Shown: positions 1 through 9,900 of the stretch, one piece after another | How the letters are laid out: every line of letters starts with the position of its first letter | Position numbering within the stretch: position 1 is the first letter of the stretch | DNA from: Streptomyces amritsarensis | GTDB taxonomy: Bacteria > Actinomycetota > Actinomycetes > Streptomycetales > Streptomycetaceae | DNA length: 64,000 nucleotides | Direction of reading: 5' to 3' | NCBI RefSeq assembly: GCF_001953875.1 | Contig: NZ_MQUR01000027.1 | Span: forward strand, 1-64,000 | The notes under the pieces: generated by a model | The model's database searches: none | The model's input: the letters and a program-made list of their open reading frames with translations, nothing else | What the model was told of the DNA's origin: nothing | Position numbers and translations under genes: made by a program

Positions 1-407
1 TCCATCAACCGCGTCGGCGTGACCGGCTTGTAGGAGGAGCCGGAGCCGTCCGTGGTGTAGTAGCCCGCCACGTCGGCGATCAGGTCCACCGATCCGGCGT
101 TGTTGTAGAAGCTGACCTTCCCGTTCACCACGGGGACGATCACGAGGTTCGGAATGGTCTGCCCGGCAGTGAAGTTCAGGTTCGACGCACTCGAACGCGG
201 CGTCCCGTCCGGGTACACCGACACATGGCTCGCCGAGGTCGGGTCGGTCGCCGTCACGTTCAGGACGACGGCCGTGACACCCGACGCCGGGATCCCCGCC
301 GTACCCGCGACCTGCAGGGTCACCGTGCCGCCCTGGCCGACCTTGGCCTTCGGCACGCCCAGACCGCTGCGCGTGTCCATCAACCGCGTCGGCGTGACCG
401 GCTTGTA
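1..407 (-). repeat. Tandem ~125-residue domain repeat inside the exported protein
   Basis: Bases 1-32 are repeated identically at 376-407, a period of 375 bp or 125 codons, in frame. Each copy encodes the YKPVTPTRLMD start of the repeat domain. The second copy continues past the window edge, so the total copy number is unknown. Confidence 0.85.
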
Positions 408-2159
408 CGTGCCCAGGCCGGAGACCGCAGGCGGCGTCACCGTCAGCGTGCCCGCCGCGTACTGGTGCCTCAGCGCTCTCACGCTGATGGTCCAGTTGCC
501 GGCGGGAGCCGTGCGCAGGTCCACGGTCGCCTTCAGGGTGCGGGCATCGTCGGAGACCGAGACGGTGGTGGCCGTCAGCGGCGCCGGTCCGCCGGTCAGG
601 TCGACAGTGGTGCTCATGCCCAGCGCCGTCCCCTGAACGGTGAGGGTGGCGACCGTACCGCTCTGCACGGTGGTCGGCGTGATCGTCCCGATGGTCACCT
701 CCTCCCCGCCGCACGGAGCGGTGGTGCACACGAGCTCGGCGCGGTAGGCCGTACGCTCCGTCCCGTCGGGCAGCGCGAGGACGTACAGGCTCTGGTCGGA
801 GGCCTGGCAGTCGTACGAGGGCGGCCTGCCCGTGCAGAGGTTGGTCCCGTCCTTGGTGTACAGCGAGGGGACCGGAGCGTACGTCCCGCCGTCGGTGGCC
901 GTGATGTCGGCCCTGAACCGGTCGTCGTCGACGCTCGGCAGGGCGGCGCACACACCGGTGCGTTCCTCGGACAGCGTGCCGGTCAGCGGGCCGTACCCGT
1001 ACGCGATCGACGCGGGCCGTACGCACTCGGGGGCGGGGCCGGCGGCCGTGGCGATCTTCCAGGCGTCCAGGCGGTAGGAGTCGGACAGGTCCCAGCCGTC
1101 CGGTACCTGGGTGACGACCTGGTAGCTCGTGGAGTTGGTGGGCGCGCACGCCAGGTTCTTCTGGTAGCAGGCTATGCCGCCGTCACCGTCCATGACCAGC
1201 GTGTGGGTGCTGTCGTGGGCGTCTCGCGCGTCGAGGCGCAGCCGGTCCGTGGCAGCGGACGTGGTGATCCGGTGGCAGCGCGGGGTGCCGCTCTGACCGG
1301 AAGCGCTGGTCACGGCCGGGGCGCCGACCGCCGTCGCGGGAGACACGGCGCAGCCACGGGCCGTGGCGGTGACGTCCCAGCGGTCGAGGGTGTGACTGCG
1401 TGGGGCGTCCTGGCCGTGCACGAGGACGGTGTACGCCTTGCCGGCGCTGAAGGAGCAGCTCGTGAGTCCGTCCGTGCGGATCGGCTGGTTCGCAGTGGGG
1501 TGGCTGTAGCAGGAGGGGCCGTCGCCATCGGTGTCGATCATGCTGACCACGTAGCGCGGGATCAGCTCGCCGTCCTCCGGGAACCCGTAGCGGATGCGCA
1601 GGAGCTCGGAGGTGGAGTGCGCGTCGGCCGGGATCGTCAGGCAGTGCGAGAAGACGCCGTTGCCGGTCTCCAGCCGCACCGTCCCCGAGTCGTCGGCGAA
1701 CGTCCCCGCGGGCAGGGTCCGGCACTCCTTCTGGAGGACGTCCGTGCGCACGAAGTGGACGCCGTACGGACCGGTGGCCTCGGTGTCGTCGGCGTGCACC
1801 AGCGCGCGGAACGGCGCCGTGCCGGTCAGCCCGCAGACGCCCTCGGCGAGGTCACCGGCGGTGCACTGCGCGGTGCCGTTCCGGTCGACCACCTCGACCT
1901 GGACGGTCAGGCCCGCGCCGCCGCGCGAGGTGAGGGCGGCGATCCGGGCGCCCTGCGGGCTCGGCAGCTCCAGGCAGTGCGTCTGCCCGGGCGCGGTGAA
2001 CGTGCCCGCGTACCGTCCCTCGGTGACGCCGACGCAGTCCTCGGCGACCGGCGCGGCCTGAGCGGTGCCCACCGGCAGGAGCAGCGCAGCGAGGACGCCT
2101 AGCAAGACCGTCAATACGGTGGAAAGCAGGCGTCTTCCGGACGCCGATGCGGTTGTCAT
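1..2159 (-). CDS. Exported multidomain surface protein, C-terminus cut by window edge
   Basis: The frame runs without a stop from an ATG at 2157-2159 off the left edge, giving at least 719 residues. The N-terminus is a classic signal peptide: basic SGRRLLS, a Leu/Val-rich core, then a Pro-Val-Gly-Thr-Ala-Gln-Ala end. A Cys-containing region follows (VCTTAPC, CYQK), then an IPT/TIG-like stretch (TIGTITPTTVQSGTVATLTV), then copies of a domain opening with YKPVTPTRLMDTR. I know that domain as a recurrent module of Streptomyces secreted proteins, where it often sits beside peptidoglycan amidase or other cell-wall domains. No catalytic domain is visible in the part present, so a surface or adhesion role is inference. 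The long plus-strand frame over the same bases (225-2102) is Arg/Gly-rich antisense and is not coding. The gene faces away from its right neighbour and has its own upstream space. Confidence 0.8.
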   Translation of the reverse strand, partial: MTTASASGRRLLSTVLTVLLGVLAALLLPVGTAQAAPVAEDCVGVTEGRYAGTFTAPGQTHCLELPSPQGARIAALTSRGGAGLTVQVEVVDRNGTAQCTAGDLAEGVCGLTGTAPFRALVHADDTEATGPYGVHFVRTDVLQKECRTLPAGTFADDSGTVRLETGNGVFSHCLTIPADAHSTSELLRIRYGFPEDGELIPRYVVSMIDTDGDGPSCYSHPTANQPIRTDGLTSCSFSAGKAYTVLVHGQDAPRSHTLDRWDVTATARGCAVSPATAVGAPAVTSASGQSGTPRCHRITTSAATDRLRLDARDAHDSTHTLVMDGDGGIACYQKNLACAPTNSTSYQVVTQVPDGWDLSDSYRLDAWKIATAAGPAPECVRPASIAYGYGPLTGTLSEERTGVCAALPSVDDDRFRADITATDGGTYAPVPSLYTKDGTNLCTGRPPSYDCQASDQSLYVLALPDGTERTAYRAELVCTTAPCGGEEVTIGTITPTTVQSGTVATLTVQGTALGMSTTVDLTGGPAPLTATTVSVSDDARTLKATVDLRTAPAGNWTISVRALRHQYAAGTLTVTPPAVSGLGTYKPVTPTRLMDTRSGLGVPKAKVGQGGTVTLQVAGTAGIPASGVTAVVLNVTATDPTSASHVSVYPDGTPRSSASNLNFTAGQTIPNLVIVPVVNGKVSFYNNAGSVDLIADVAGYYTTDGSGSSYKPVTPTRLM

Positions 2160-2432
2160 GGACCCCCCAGGGTGATGTGCGACGAGAGATCGTCGCACAT
2201 CCGTACGGGGTCGGCGTGACCGATTTTTGCGCACCCCGTGACCGCGCCGCCACCGCCCCGTCCGGCCGGGTCCGGCTGTGCCCCGTGACGTCCACGGACA
2301 TCGGGTGGGTGGTCAAGACGTCCGGATGGCCGCCATCTGCTCGGCGTGTCCGGCACCGGGGAGCGTTCGATCGAGGTTGGGAACGCGCCGCTCCGCTCCG
2401 TCCCCCCTGGACCGAATACGCTCCAGGTTGGA

Positions 2433-3035
2433 TCAGATCTGGTGATCGTTGCTGTGGCGGCCGAGGCTGCGGCCGAAGCGTTCCGAGATGGCCGGCATCA
2501 GGCTCTGGCCTTCGCCGGGCCGGTCCAAGCCGAAGACGTAGCCGGGGAAGTCGAGCTCCTTCTGTACCTCCCAGATCCCGTTGTGGTCCTCCGGCGGGAG
2601 GATGCGCGCCGGGTCGCCGACGGCGATCCAGCCGATCGGCACCGTCGAGTCGGCGGGCAGAACCGTGCGCAGGTGCACGATGCCGTTGATCCGGACCTCC
2701 GAGCGGGTGCCGATCCGGGCTCCGTTGAAGACGCGGCTGCCGGTGGCCAGGAAGACCTCGTCCTCGACCCTGCAGCCGGTCAGGTAGGAGGTGGGGCCCA
2801 CCAGGACCTGTCGCCCCAGGACCAGCGGATCCCGTCGGGTGCCGCGCAGGACCGCGTTCTCCATGACGATGCAGCCTTCGCCCAGCTCCACCGCTCCGCC
2901 CTCTGCGGTGAGCACCGCACCGAACAGCACCCGGCATCCGGCCCCCACGCGCACGTCCCCGCACAGCGTGGCGTTCGGAGCGACATAGGCCGTGGGATGG
3001 ACGGAGGGCGAACGGCCTTCATGAGTGAGAAGCAT
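2433..3035 (-). CDS. Hexapeptide-repeat (gamma-carbonic anhydrase-like) protein
   Basis: This 200-residue protein is a left-handed beta-helix of the gamma-carbonic anhydrase/PaaY/YrdA type. The imperfect hexapeptide periodicity is visible from about residue 15 to 125: HPTAYVAPNATLCGDVRVG, GAVLTAEG, GCIVMENAVLRG, RVFNGARIG. These proteins trim to a prism with a metal site between subunits, and some are hydratases or acyl transferases. The canonical three-His metal set is not obvious here, so enzymatic activity is uncertain. The C-terminal ~70 residues are a charged tail (WIAVGDPARILPPEDHNGIW) typical of the larger PaaY-like members. It lies 51 bp downstream of the SCO6745-like gene on the same strand and is probably co-transcribed with it under the divergent LysR regulator. 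Confidence 0.78.
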   Translation of the reverse strand: MLLTHEGRSPSVHPTAYVAPNATLCGDVRVGAGCRVLFGAVLTAEGGAVELGEGCIVMENAVLRGTRRDPLVLGRQVLVGPTSYLTGCRVEDEVFLATGSRVFNGARIGTRSEVRINGIVHLRTVLPADSTVPIGWIAVGDPARILPPEDHNGIWEVQKELDFPGYVFGLDRPGEGQSLMPAISERFGRSLGRHSNDHQI

Positions 3036-3086
3036 GGCCGCGATCAGCCGTCCTTTCGTATGCCTGCCAGTGTCTGCGACGTACGG

Positions 3087-3860
3087 TCATGCGGGGTGGG
3101 TGCATGCGGGGTGGGTGCTGGTCAACGCGCTGACCAGTTGAGCGAAGTCGGCACGCTGCCGGGCGGTCAGCGTGGCGTAGAGCGGCGCCTGCATCTCGTC
3201 GGTGAGTTGCTCGGCGCGCTGCCATCGGGGAATCAGGGCCGCGGCGGCCGGATTCGGCTCGCGCCAGCCGTAGTGGGCTGCCTGCTCGACGCCGAGGTTG
3301 ACGACCATCGCCTCCCGGGCGCTCAACCCGGACAGGCGTACCGCCGCGAGATGGCAGGCGCCACGGTGTTCCCGCAGTACGTGGACGCGCTGCATCGCCG
3401 CCCCGAGCGGGTCGTCGCCGGGCACGGGCTGCGCGCGCCAGCCGGCGAACAGGGGCAGCGCGTCGGCGTCGGCGGCGTCGATCAGCCGCTGCGCCAGGCG
3501 GTTGAAGTGCTCCACGTCGGCGTCGGCGGGAATGCGGGCGCGCCCCCACGTCCGGACGGCCTCTGCGTAGCAGGCGGCGGCCTTCTCCGCCGGCATCACG
3601 GGCCGGCCGGCCCGCCAGCCGGTGACGACGAGATCGGGGCCGAGGAAGCCCTGCACCGCCTGGACCACAGCGGCCGGCGCCTCGCCCAGCACCCCGAACC
3701 GGCCGCGGCAGTAGAAGCCGCGTCCCGGAGTGAACCCGGCGCGCAGACCGATGGCCGCGGTGGCCTCGTCGGACATGAACTCGTCGCCGAAGTCGTGGAC
3801 CGGCCTGGCCACAGCGGCGATGCAGTCGAAGATCTCCATGCACAGAAGGTCGCTCACCAC
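3087..3860 (-). CDS. SCO6745-family-like helical protein
   Basis: The 257-residue frame starts at GTG 3858-3860. An ATG at residue 8 (3837-3839) is equally possible, and neither has a clear ribosome site. The sequence is Ala-rich and helical with motifs CIAAVARPVHDFGDE, GFYCRGRFGVLG and LREHRGACHLAAVR. This arrangement resembles the actinobacterial SCO6745 family, which has no established reaction. It is soluble, without signal peptide or membrane segment. It is divergent from the LysR gene across only 58 bp, the usual layout for a LysR target, so co-regulation with that protein is likely. Family assignment is from recalled pattern only and is moderately sure; function is unknown. Confidence 0.6.
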   Translation of the reverse strand: MVSDLLCMEIFDCIAAVARPVHDFGDEFMSDEATAAIGLRAGFTPGRGFYCRGRFGVLGEAPAAVVQAVQGFLGPDLVVTGWRAGRPVMPAEKAAACYAEAVRTWGRARIPADADVEHFNRLAQRLIDAADADALPLFAGWRAQPVPGDDPLGAAMQRVHVLREHRGACHLAAVRLSGLSAREAMVVNLGVEQAAHYGWREPNPAAAALIPRWQRAEQLTDEMQAPLYATLTARQRADFAQLVSALTSTHPACTHPA

Positions 3861-3918
3861 GACTCAGCAGGTCAAGAGGATGATTTCCGATGGGACCATT
3901 TAGGTAATCTATCGAGTC

Positions 3919-4848
3919 ATGCTGGATATCCGCCGTCTTCACATGCTCAAGACCGTCGCTGCGCGCGGTTCCATCACCGCGGCAGCCCAGTCCCTGGAGT
4001 TGTCCGCCGGCGCCGTGTCCCAGCAGCTCGCCGCACTGAGACACGACGTCGGGGTCGATCTCCTGCGCCCCGACGGGCGAACCGTCGCGCTCACGGAGGC
4101 AGGCCGCGTCCTCCTCGAACACGCCGACCGGATCCTCGCCGCCATGGAGGAAGCCGAATGCGCCGTCGCGGCGGTCAAGGGCACGGTCGGCACCACGGCC
4201 ACGCTCGCCGCGCTGCCGTCGACCGTCGCCAGGATCGTGGCCCCCGCGCTCACCGCGCTGGGCGCGGACCATCCGCAGCTCGCCGTCACCTGTCTTGTCA
4301 CCGACCAGGCACAACTGCGCGAACTCACACTCGGCACCGTCGACGTGGTGCTGGGGCAGCACTACCACCACCTGCCGAAGACCACGCCCAAGGGCATCGC
4401 GGTCTCGCCGCTGCTCGACGACCCGCTGCTCGTCGTGACCGCCGCCGGTGGAGCCACCAGCGGATCCGACGAACGGTCCGTCGCCCTGCGCGACCTGGCC
4501 GCGCATCACCTCGTCGTGCCACCGCCGACCACGGACTGCGGACAGGCCATCCTGCACGCCTGCCAGCAGGCCGGCTTCACCCCCACGCCCCGTTACGTCA
4601 CCGCCGACATTGCCGCCCAGCTCGCCCTCGCCCGATCAGGCCTCGCCACCGCGCTCGTCCCCCGGACGGCCATCGACCCGGCCACACCAGGAATCCGCAC
4701 GGCCCCCATCGAGGACCATCCCATCCAGCGCCTCCTGTTCGCCGCGACCCGCCGCACCGAAACGACCAACCCGACGACCGCGGCCGTCATCGCGGCGCTC
4801 CGCACAGCAGCGCGGCAGCACCGCACCCCGCACCGTCCGCCGGCCTGA
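3919..4848 (+). CDS. LysR-family transcriptional regulator
   Basis: The 309-residue protein opens with a textbook LysR winged helix-turn-helix (residues ~1-60: IRRLHMLKTVAARGSITAAA, then SAGAVSQQLAALRHDVGVDL, RTVALTEAGRVL). A linker helix and a periplasmic-binding-protein-like effector domain follow (from ~90: GTVDVVLGQHYHHLP, PLLVVTAAGG, QAGFTPTPRYVT, GLATALVPRTA). Length is normal for the family. It is transcribed away from the SCO6745-like/hexapeptide pair across a 58-bp gap that includes an A/T-rich stretch near 3900-3915, a plausible LysR binding and promoter zone. The effector is unknown. Confidence 0.9.
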   Translation: MLDIRRLHMLKTVAARGSITAAAQSLELSAGAVSQQLAALRHDVGVDLLRPDGRTVALTEAGRVLLEHADRILAAMEEAECAVAAVKGTVGTTATLAALPSTVARIVAPALTALGADHPQLAVTCLVTDQAQLRELTLGTVDVVLGQHYHHLPKTTPKGIAVSPLLDDPLLVVTAAGGATSGSDERSVALRDLAAHHLVVPPPTTDCGQAILHACQQAGFTPTPRYVTADIAAQLALARSGLATALVPRTAIDPATPGIRTAPIEDHPIQRLLFAATRRTETTNPTTAAVIAALRTAARQHRTPHRPPA

Positions 4849-5364
4849 GAACAGGACCGAGCGCAGGGGGCCAACAGGGCCAGGACGCCCGCCCATCGCG
4901 TCCTTGGCAGACCGCCCCTGATGGCCACGGCGCCAGCGCGGCATTCGCGACGGTGCCTGCCTCGCGCAGAGTCACCAACAGGCGAGGCACTCGACCTGCG
5001 AATCTCAGATCACGTGGTCGACCGGCTTCGTGGTTTTCCTGCGCCATCCGTTACCGGAGGGGACTGACCCCGCCACCGGAATTCTGCAGGCATGCGGCCT
5101 GCGCCGCCTGGGTCGGTGAACTGCTTGTCAGTCGGCGAGAGGTGAGCACGCGCACACGGCGCGACGTGCTTTCTCCAGGTACGAGTCGACGCGAACCGGC
5201 CAGGGTTCGCCGCGCCCGTACGGGGTCCTGCGGCCCCACGGGTCGCCGAGCCGATCCGGATCCGGCTCTAAAACGCCTTCGTCAGACACGACCGGTCACC
5301 GGGCCTCACGGGCGCCGGCGTCCGCCCGCGGCCCCCACCGCCATGACACCCCGGCCGACCGGCG
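4849..5364. other. Intergenic region between convergent genes
   Basis: About 500 bp separates the LysR gene from the end of the CHAT-operon membrane protein. Frames crossing it are Arg/Pro/Ser-rich on both strands and show no ribosome sites or recognisable domains. I see no gene, RNA or convincing terminator here. Confidence 0.5.
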
Positions 5365-6375
5365 TCATCCCCCGCCGGTGAGGGCCCCCGCGAGGCCCGC
5401 GGCCGCGAAGACGGCCGCCGTCAGGTGCGAGATCGACGGGGAGAAGCCGGACGGAGGCCGGTCGGCAGCGGCAGCGGGTGTGGGGCTGGGCTGCGCGGGG
5501 CGGTCGGGGGTGGCGGCATGGTGCGGGAGGACGCCGCGATGCCAGAAGAGGCACAGGCGCTGCCAGTGCATCCGTTCGTCCTCGCCGTCGCCCACCGGGC
5601 GCCCCACCGCGTCCAACAGGTGTCCCCGGTACAGGTCGAAGGCCACGCGCAGGTGCTGTCCGTAGGCCACGGCCCGCAGCAGGGCACCGCGGTAGCACAG
5701 CCACCCGGCCAGCCCTCCGCCCCACAGGCACAGCAGGAACAGCCGCGTCGGGGCGTCCACGGCCCACAGGTAGCCGGCGCCGCCGACCGCGAGGACGACG
5801 GAGAGGAACGCCGATCCGAGCAGCGCCGTCAGACCCGTTCGGGCCGCACCGAGCGTGGCCAGGAAGGTGTCCGGGAGCAGTGGGTGCAGCCGCGGCCACA
5901 CCAGGGCGGCGTCGATGCCGTAGCGCAGGCGCGGGTAGAGCTCGGCGGCCTTGAGGGCGTTGCCGAGCCGGGTGGGCATGAGGTCGTCGGGGCGTGTGCG
6001 CGGGGGATAGCGGTCGTGGGTGGAGGCGTCGTCCGCACGACGGACCAGACGCCGGTGGTGGCCGCGGCCCAGGCGGCCGATCGTCCTGCGCAGCGGCGGG
6101 CTCCAGTAGCCCTCCGCCAGCCGGATCAGCGCCGTCTGGGCGCTGCCGAGCGCCGTGGCCACACAGACCAGGGCGAGGAGGAACCCGGCGACCACGAGCA
6201 CCTTGGACTCCCACGACCCGTGCCGCCAGGCGTGCAGGGCGTCCTGCGGGGAGCCCCGGCCGGTCGCGACGACGAGGAGGGCCAGGCAGCAGAACACGAG
6301 ACTCGGCAGCAGCACACCGCGTACGGAACGCCGCCCCGCCACGCCCGAGAGTTCACCGAGGGTGGCGCTGAACAT
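5365..6375 (-). CDS. Polytopic membrane protein, last gene of the CHAT operon
   Basis: This 336-residue protein has hydrophobic helices near residues 20-42 (LLPSLVFCCLALLVV), 56-80 (VLVVAGFLLALVCVATAL), 182-206 (LLGSAFLSVVLAVGGAGYLW), 210-230 (LFLLCLWGGGLAGWLCYRG) and a weaker C-terminal one (LTAAVFAAAGLAG). Between the second and third lies a ~100-residue Arg/His-rich cytoplasmic loop. I do not recognise the family. Its start is 3 bp beyond the stop of the CBS-like gene, so the two are almost certainly translated together. The physical linkage to a CHAT protease suggests it could be a partner, substrate or membrane effector. The C-terminal Pro/Ala tail is low complexity. Confidence 0.75.
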   Translation of the reverse strand: MFSATLGELSGVAGRRSVRGVLLPSLVFCCLALLVVATGRGSPQDALHAWRHGSWESKVLVVAGFLLALVCVATALGSAQTALIRLAEGYWSPPLRRTIGRLGRGHHRRLVRRADDASTHDRYPPRTRPDDLMPTRLGNALKAAELYPRLRYGIDAALVWPRLHPLLPDTFLATLGAARTGLTALLGSAFLSVVLAVGGAGYLWAVDAPTRLFLLCLWGGGLAGWLCYRGALLRAVAYGQHLRVAFDLYRGHLLDAVGRPVGDGEDERMHWQRLCLFWHRGVLPHHAATPDRPAQPSPTPAAAADRPPSGFSPSISHLTAAVFAAAGLAGALTGGG

Positions 6376-6378
6376 CCC

Positions 6379-6900
6379 TCACCGCTCCTGCGGATCGAGG
6401 GGATGGCCGTCCTCGCCGCCACACGTCGGCGGGTAGTCGGGGTCGTACAGCGTGACCTGGTTCAACTGCCCGCACCGGCACAGCACCCGGGCGACGGGAA
6501 CACCGACCGCCCCGGCGAGGACCGCGTCCTCGGGGTGCGCGAGGTCCGACCGGGTCCGGCCGGCCGGCACCTCCGCGCCGGTGGCGTGGCGTGCGATCGT
6601 CGGGTGCTCCAGGACGCCCAGAATGCCGGACGCGTCGATCACCACGGCCCCGAAGGGGTTGAGCGGGAGCAGGGTGACCGCTTCGCTCGTCAGCAGCTCG
6701 TGCAGGCTGAGGCCGGCGGGCAGGAGCACGGCGGGCGGCAGGCCCCCGCCGGTCCCGGGCACCGCGCCCGCGGTGCCCGGGGGAGCGGCGAGGCCCAGGC
6801 CGGTCGGCACTCCGGCGGCGTCCAGCGTCACGACGTACCCGTCCGTCACCTCGCCGGGACGGGTGCTGACGGGCGCGAGTGGCAGCTCTTCCAGGGTCAT
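6379..6900 (-). CDS. Small CBS-like protein with C-terminal CxC-C motif
   Basis: The start is the ATG at 6898-6900, which overlaps the CHAT stop by 4 bp (ATGA) and marks translational coupling. A longer in-frame extension upstream is antisense to the CHAT gene and is rejected. The 173-residue product has a central segment (about residues 55-105: LPPAVLLPAGLSLHELL, FGAVVIDASGILGVLEH) that reads like half of a CBS pair: a set-point/threshold helix followed by VVVID-x-x-GILGVL. The C-terminus has CRCGQLNQVTLYDPDYPPTC, which looks like a compact zinc-ribbon or knuckle. Both assignments are visual. It could sense a ligand and gate the protease encoded upstream. No signal peptide or membrane segment. 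Confidence 0.72.
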   Translation of the reverse strand: MTLEELPLAPVSTRPGEVTDGYVVTLDAAGVPTGLGLAAPPGTAGAVPGTGGGLPPAVLLPAGLSLHELLTSEAVTLLPLNPFGAVVIDASGILGVLEHPTIARHATGAEVPAGRTRSDLAHPEDAVLAGAVGVPVARVLCRCGQLNQVTLYDPDYPPTCGGEDGHPLDPQER

Positions 6901-9900
6901 CGCCAATCTCCTACCAAGGTGAACGGAGCCCAGTAGTACGGGTGGTCGAAGGCGGGCAGGTGGTGGTCGCGGCGCGGGGACGCGTAGCGGGCCCGCTCGC
7001 GCAGCACGAGCATGCGCCGCCGATGAGCGGAGCCGGCGCAAGCGTCGGCGAGCCGGGCCTCGATCTCCTCCAGGGCCCCGCCGACATCGCCCGCCCGCAG
7101 GCGCAGCCGGGCGATGTCGTGGCTGAGGGAGTGCTCGCAGTCGGGATCGGCCGTGCGCAGCCGCTCGCGTTCGCAGTGCTCCAGCGCCTGTTCGAGGGTC
7201 ATGGTCCGCACCCGGTGCCGGGCGGCGGACAGCGCCGTCGCGAGGGGGCTGCCCTGCTTGAGCCGCCGGTAGAAGTCCTCCATCAACAGCGCACCGGCGA
7301 CATCGTCCACCCGCCACCGGGTCACGAGGACGGACCGGGCTCCCGCATGCAGGAACTGCCGCGTCAGCCCCATCAGTTCGTTGCCCCTGCGCTGCTCCTG
7401 GGCGCCCGTGTCACAGCCGCTGAGCACGACCAGGCGGACATCGAGCCGTACCGTGTGCAAGTCCTCGGCGGTCAACTCCCCGTCGGCCAGGAGGATGCCC
7501 GACCTGGATGGCCGTTCCCCGTCGAGGCGGCAGTGACAGGCCAGGTGCACGACGTCGTAGCGGGCCTGCGAGAGGCGCTCCCGCAAGGTCCGCAGCGTGG
7601 CCGACGCGCCCGTGTGCACCTCGGTCGAGGGCAGGACCGCCCGGATGGCCCGGGCCTCGGCCCGGGCGTGCACCAGGTCCCCCCGGGAATCGGCCAGGAC
7701 CAGAGCCGCACCGGTCCCGTTCCCGCTTCCCCGCCCGCTCCCGCCGGTGCTTCCCTTCGGTGCGGCGGGCCCGAGCCGGTACCGCATGAGCGACGCACTG
7801 GGCGTACAGCTCATCGGGTTGCGTTCACCCCAGGGGATCCCCTCGAAGGTCACGGCGTGGAGCGGCAGATCGTGCAGCGGGCCTTCGGGCACCAGCCACA
7901 GCACTTCACCCGGCCGCGTGTGTGCGGCGAGGGCCTGGGCCAGCGGCGCCAGCTCGGTGACCCAGGAGGGCGCCTGCCGTCCGGCGTCCGGCTTCCCCGG
8001 CAGGAGGGACCGCGCCGTCAGCCGCAGGTCCACGACCACCGGCTCGGGCCGGTCCCGGCGCACCAGCAGGACGATCGTACGGGCGCCCGTGTGGACGAAC
8101 TCGCACAGCACCTCGCCCGGTTCGAGCATGGCCCGAAGCTGCGCGAACTCCGCCGGTGCACCCCGCCGGCCGCTCACGTACGCGGCGCCGATCGCTCCCG
8201 TCGCCTCCATGGCGCGCCAGATCTCCTCCAGCTTCGCGCGTTCCACCTCGCCCCAGTAGGGGTTGAGCACCGCGAAGCCGTACGGGCCGCGTGAGCCGAT
8301 CCCATCGCCGCTGCGGACGCTCTGCAGCAGACCCTTCTCCTTCTCCTGCAACTCCCGCAGCCCCGCGGGCAGAACGGCCTCGTGAACGCCGCCCAACGTC
8401 TGGAGCATGACACGGGCCCGGCCGCGCTCCGCCACGTCCAGTGCCGCCGTCAGCGGTACGCCGGGTACGCGGCGGTCGACGATGAGGGCGACGAGTTCGG
8501 CACAGGGCTGAGCGAGGTCGAGATCGATGCGCAGATCGGCGTCGGCGACACGGTCACGTGCCGTCTCGACCGAGGCGACGAGGGCGATCAGGTGGGCGTA
8601 CTGCTCCGCCCAGTTGCGGGAGCCGGCCGCGGTCCGTGCCAGTAACCGCAGGGCGGCCGTCTGCTGGGCCAGGTCGTTCGCCGACCGGGCGGCTTCGAGC
8701 ACGTCCATGGCCGCGCGCCGGGCCACGTCGAAGGACCCGTGGGCGTAGGACCGCTGCGCGTCGGCCATCACCTGCCGGAGGTCGTCGCCGGCGGATGAGC
8801 GGTACCTCCCCGCGAAGCCCCGGTGGATGCCGGGGAACGTCACGTCGGGCTGCCGGTCCGACAGGTGCGCGGCATTGTCGGCACGCTGCTCGACGTGCCG
8901 CACGAAGGCGATCTCACGGTGGTGGACGGAGAGGAAGGGAAGCCAACTGGGAAGCTCCTCGAACAACGCGGTCGCCGCGCCCGGCAGCAGGGCCGACGGT
9001 CGTCTCCGATCCCCGCCGGCCCTGCGGGGCGCCCGGCCCGCGACGCCCTCCACGAGCTCCGCGAGCCGTTGCAGGGCCGGTGGCAGCACGGCGCGGTCGC
9101 CCATCTCGTCCACCTCGGCCAGCGCCTCGTCCGGACGCGACAGTTGGAAGGCGAGGAGGTCGGCGGTCAGGCACCGGGCAGCGGCCGCGTTCAACGGGAG
9201 ACCGGCGGCGGCGAACAGCTCCGCCGCATAACGCCGGTTGCGCACGGCATTGTCCAACAACCCGGTGGCCGCACTCACTTCGGCCCGGGCCATGGCCGTC
9301 ATGGCGGCGACGGCCTGCCACGTCGCGAACAGCGCCCGGCGCTCGGACGGCGGGATCTCTGTCCCCGCCTGGTACTGGAAGAGAGCCTTCAGGGAGTCCG
9401 CGTACGCCTCGGCCGTGCTCACCCACGGCTCGGCGTCCGCGGTGGGCGTGGTCGCGTTCGCCTGCCAGGTCCTGACCACGACGTCGTGGGCGACGGACCC
9501 GGCCAGAACCTCGTCATGACGCAGCATCAGCTCCCAGGGAGCCAGATCGGGCCGACGAGGTCGGCGGACCACCGAGTCGTACGCCCACGACCCGACCGCG
9601 CTCCCCTGAACCCAGGGCACCCGGAACGACGGCTGGAGCGGGAGGCGCAACGCGTCGACCACCCGCAGCTGCCAGTCCCCGGTGCGGGCCGCGTACCCGG
9701 AGAAGGCCAGTTCGGCCGCCGTGACCGCGATGGCGGGCAGCAGCAATCCGCGTACGCCGGGGTGGGTGACCGCCAGCAGGGCCGGGCCCCAGCCGCACCC
9801 CAGCAGCCGGCGCTGCACCCAGAAGGGCTGCAGCCCGCACGACGGGACGCCGCGGACGTCCGGCCACGTGCGCCACTCCTGGAGGCAGCCGAGCGCCGTG

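Noticed and set aside
225..2102. 625-codon open frame on the plus strand
   Set aside because: Arg/Gly/Val-rich with no domain; it is the antisense of the exported protein gene, which has a signal peptide and repeat motifs.
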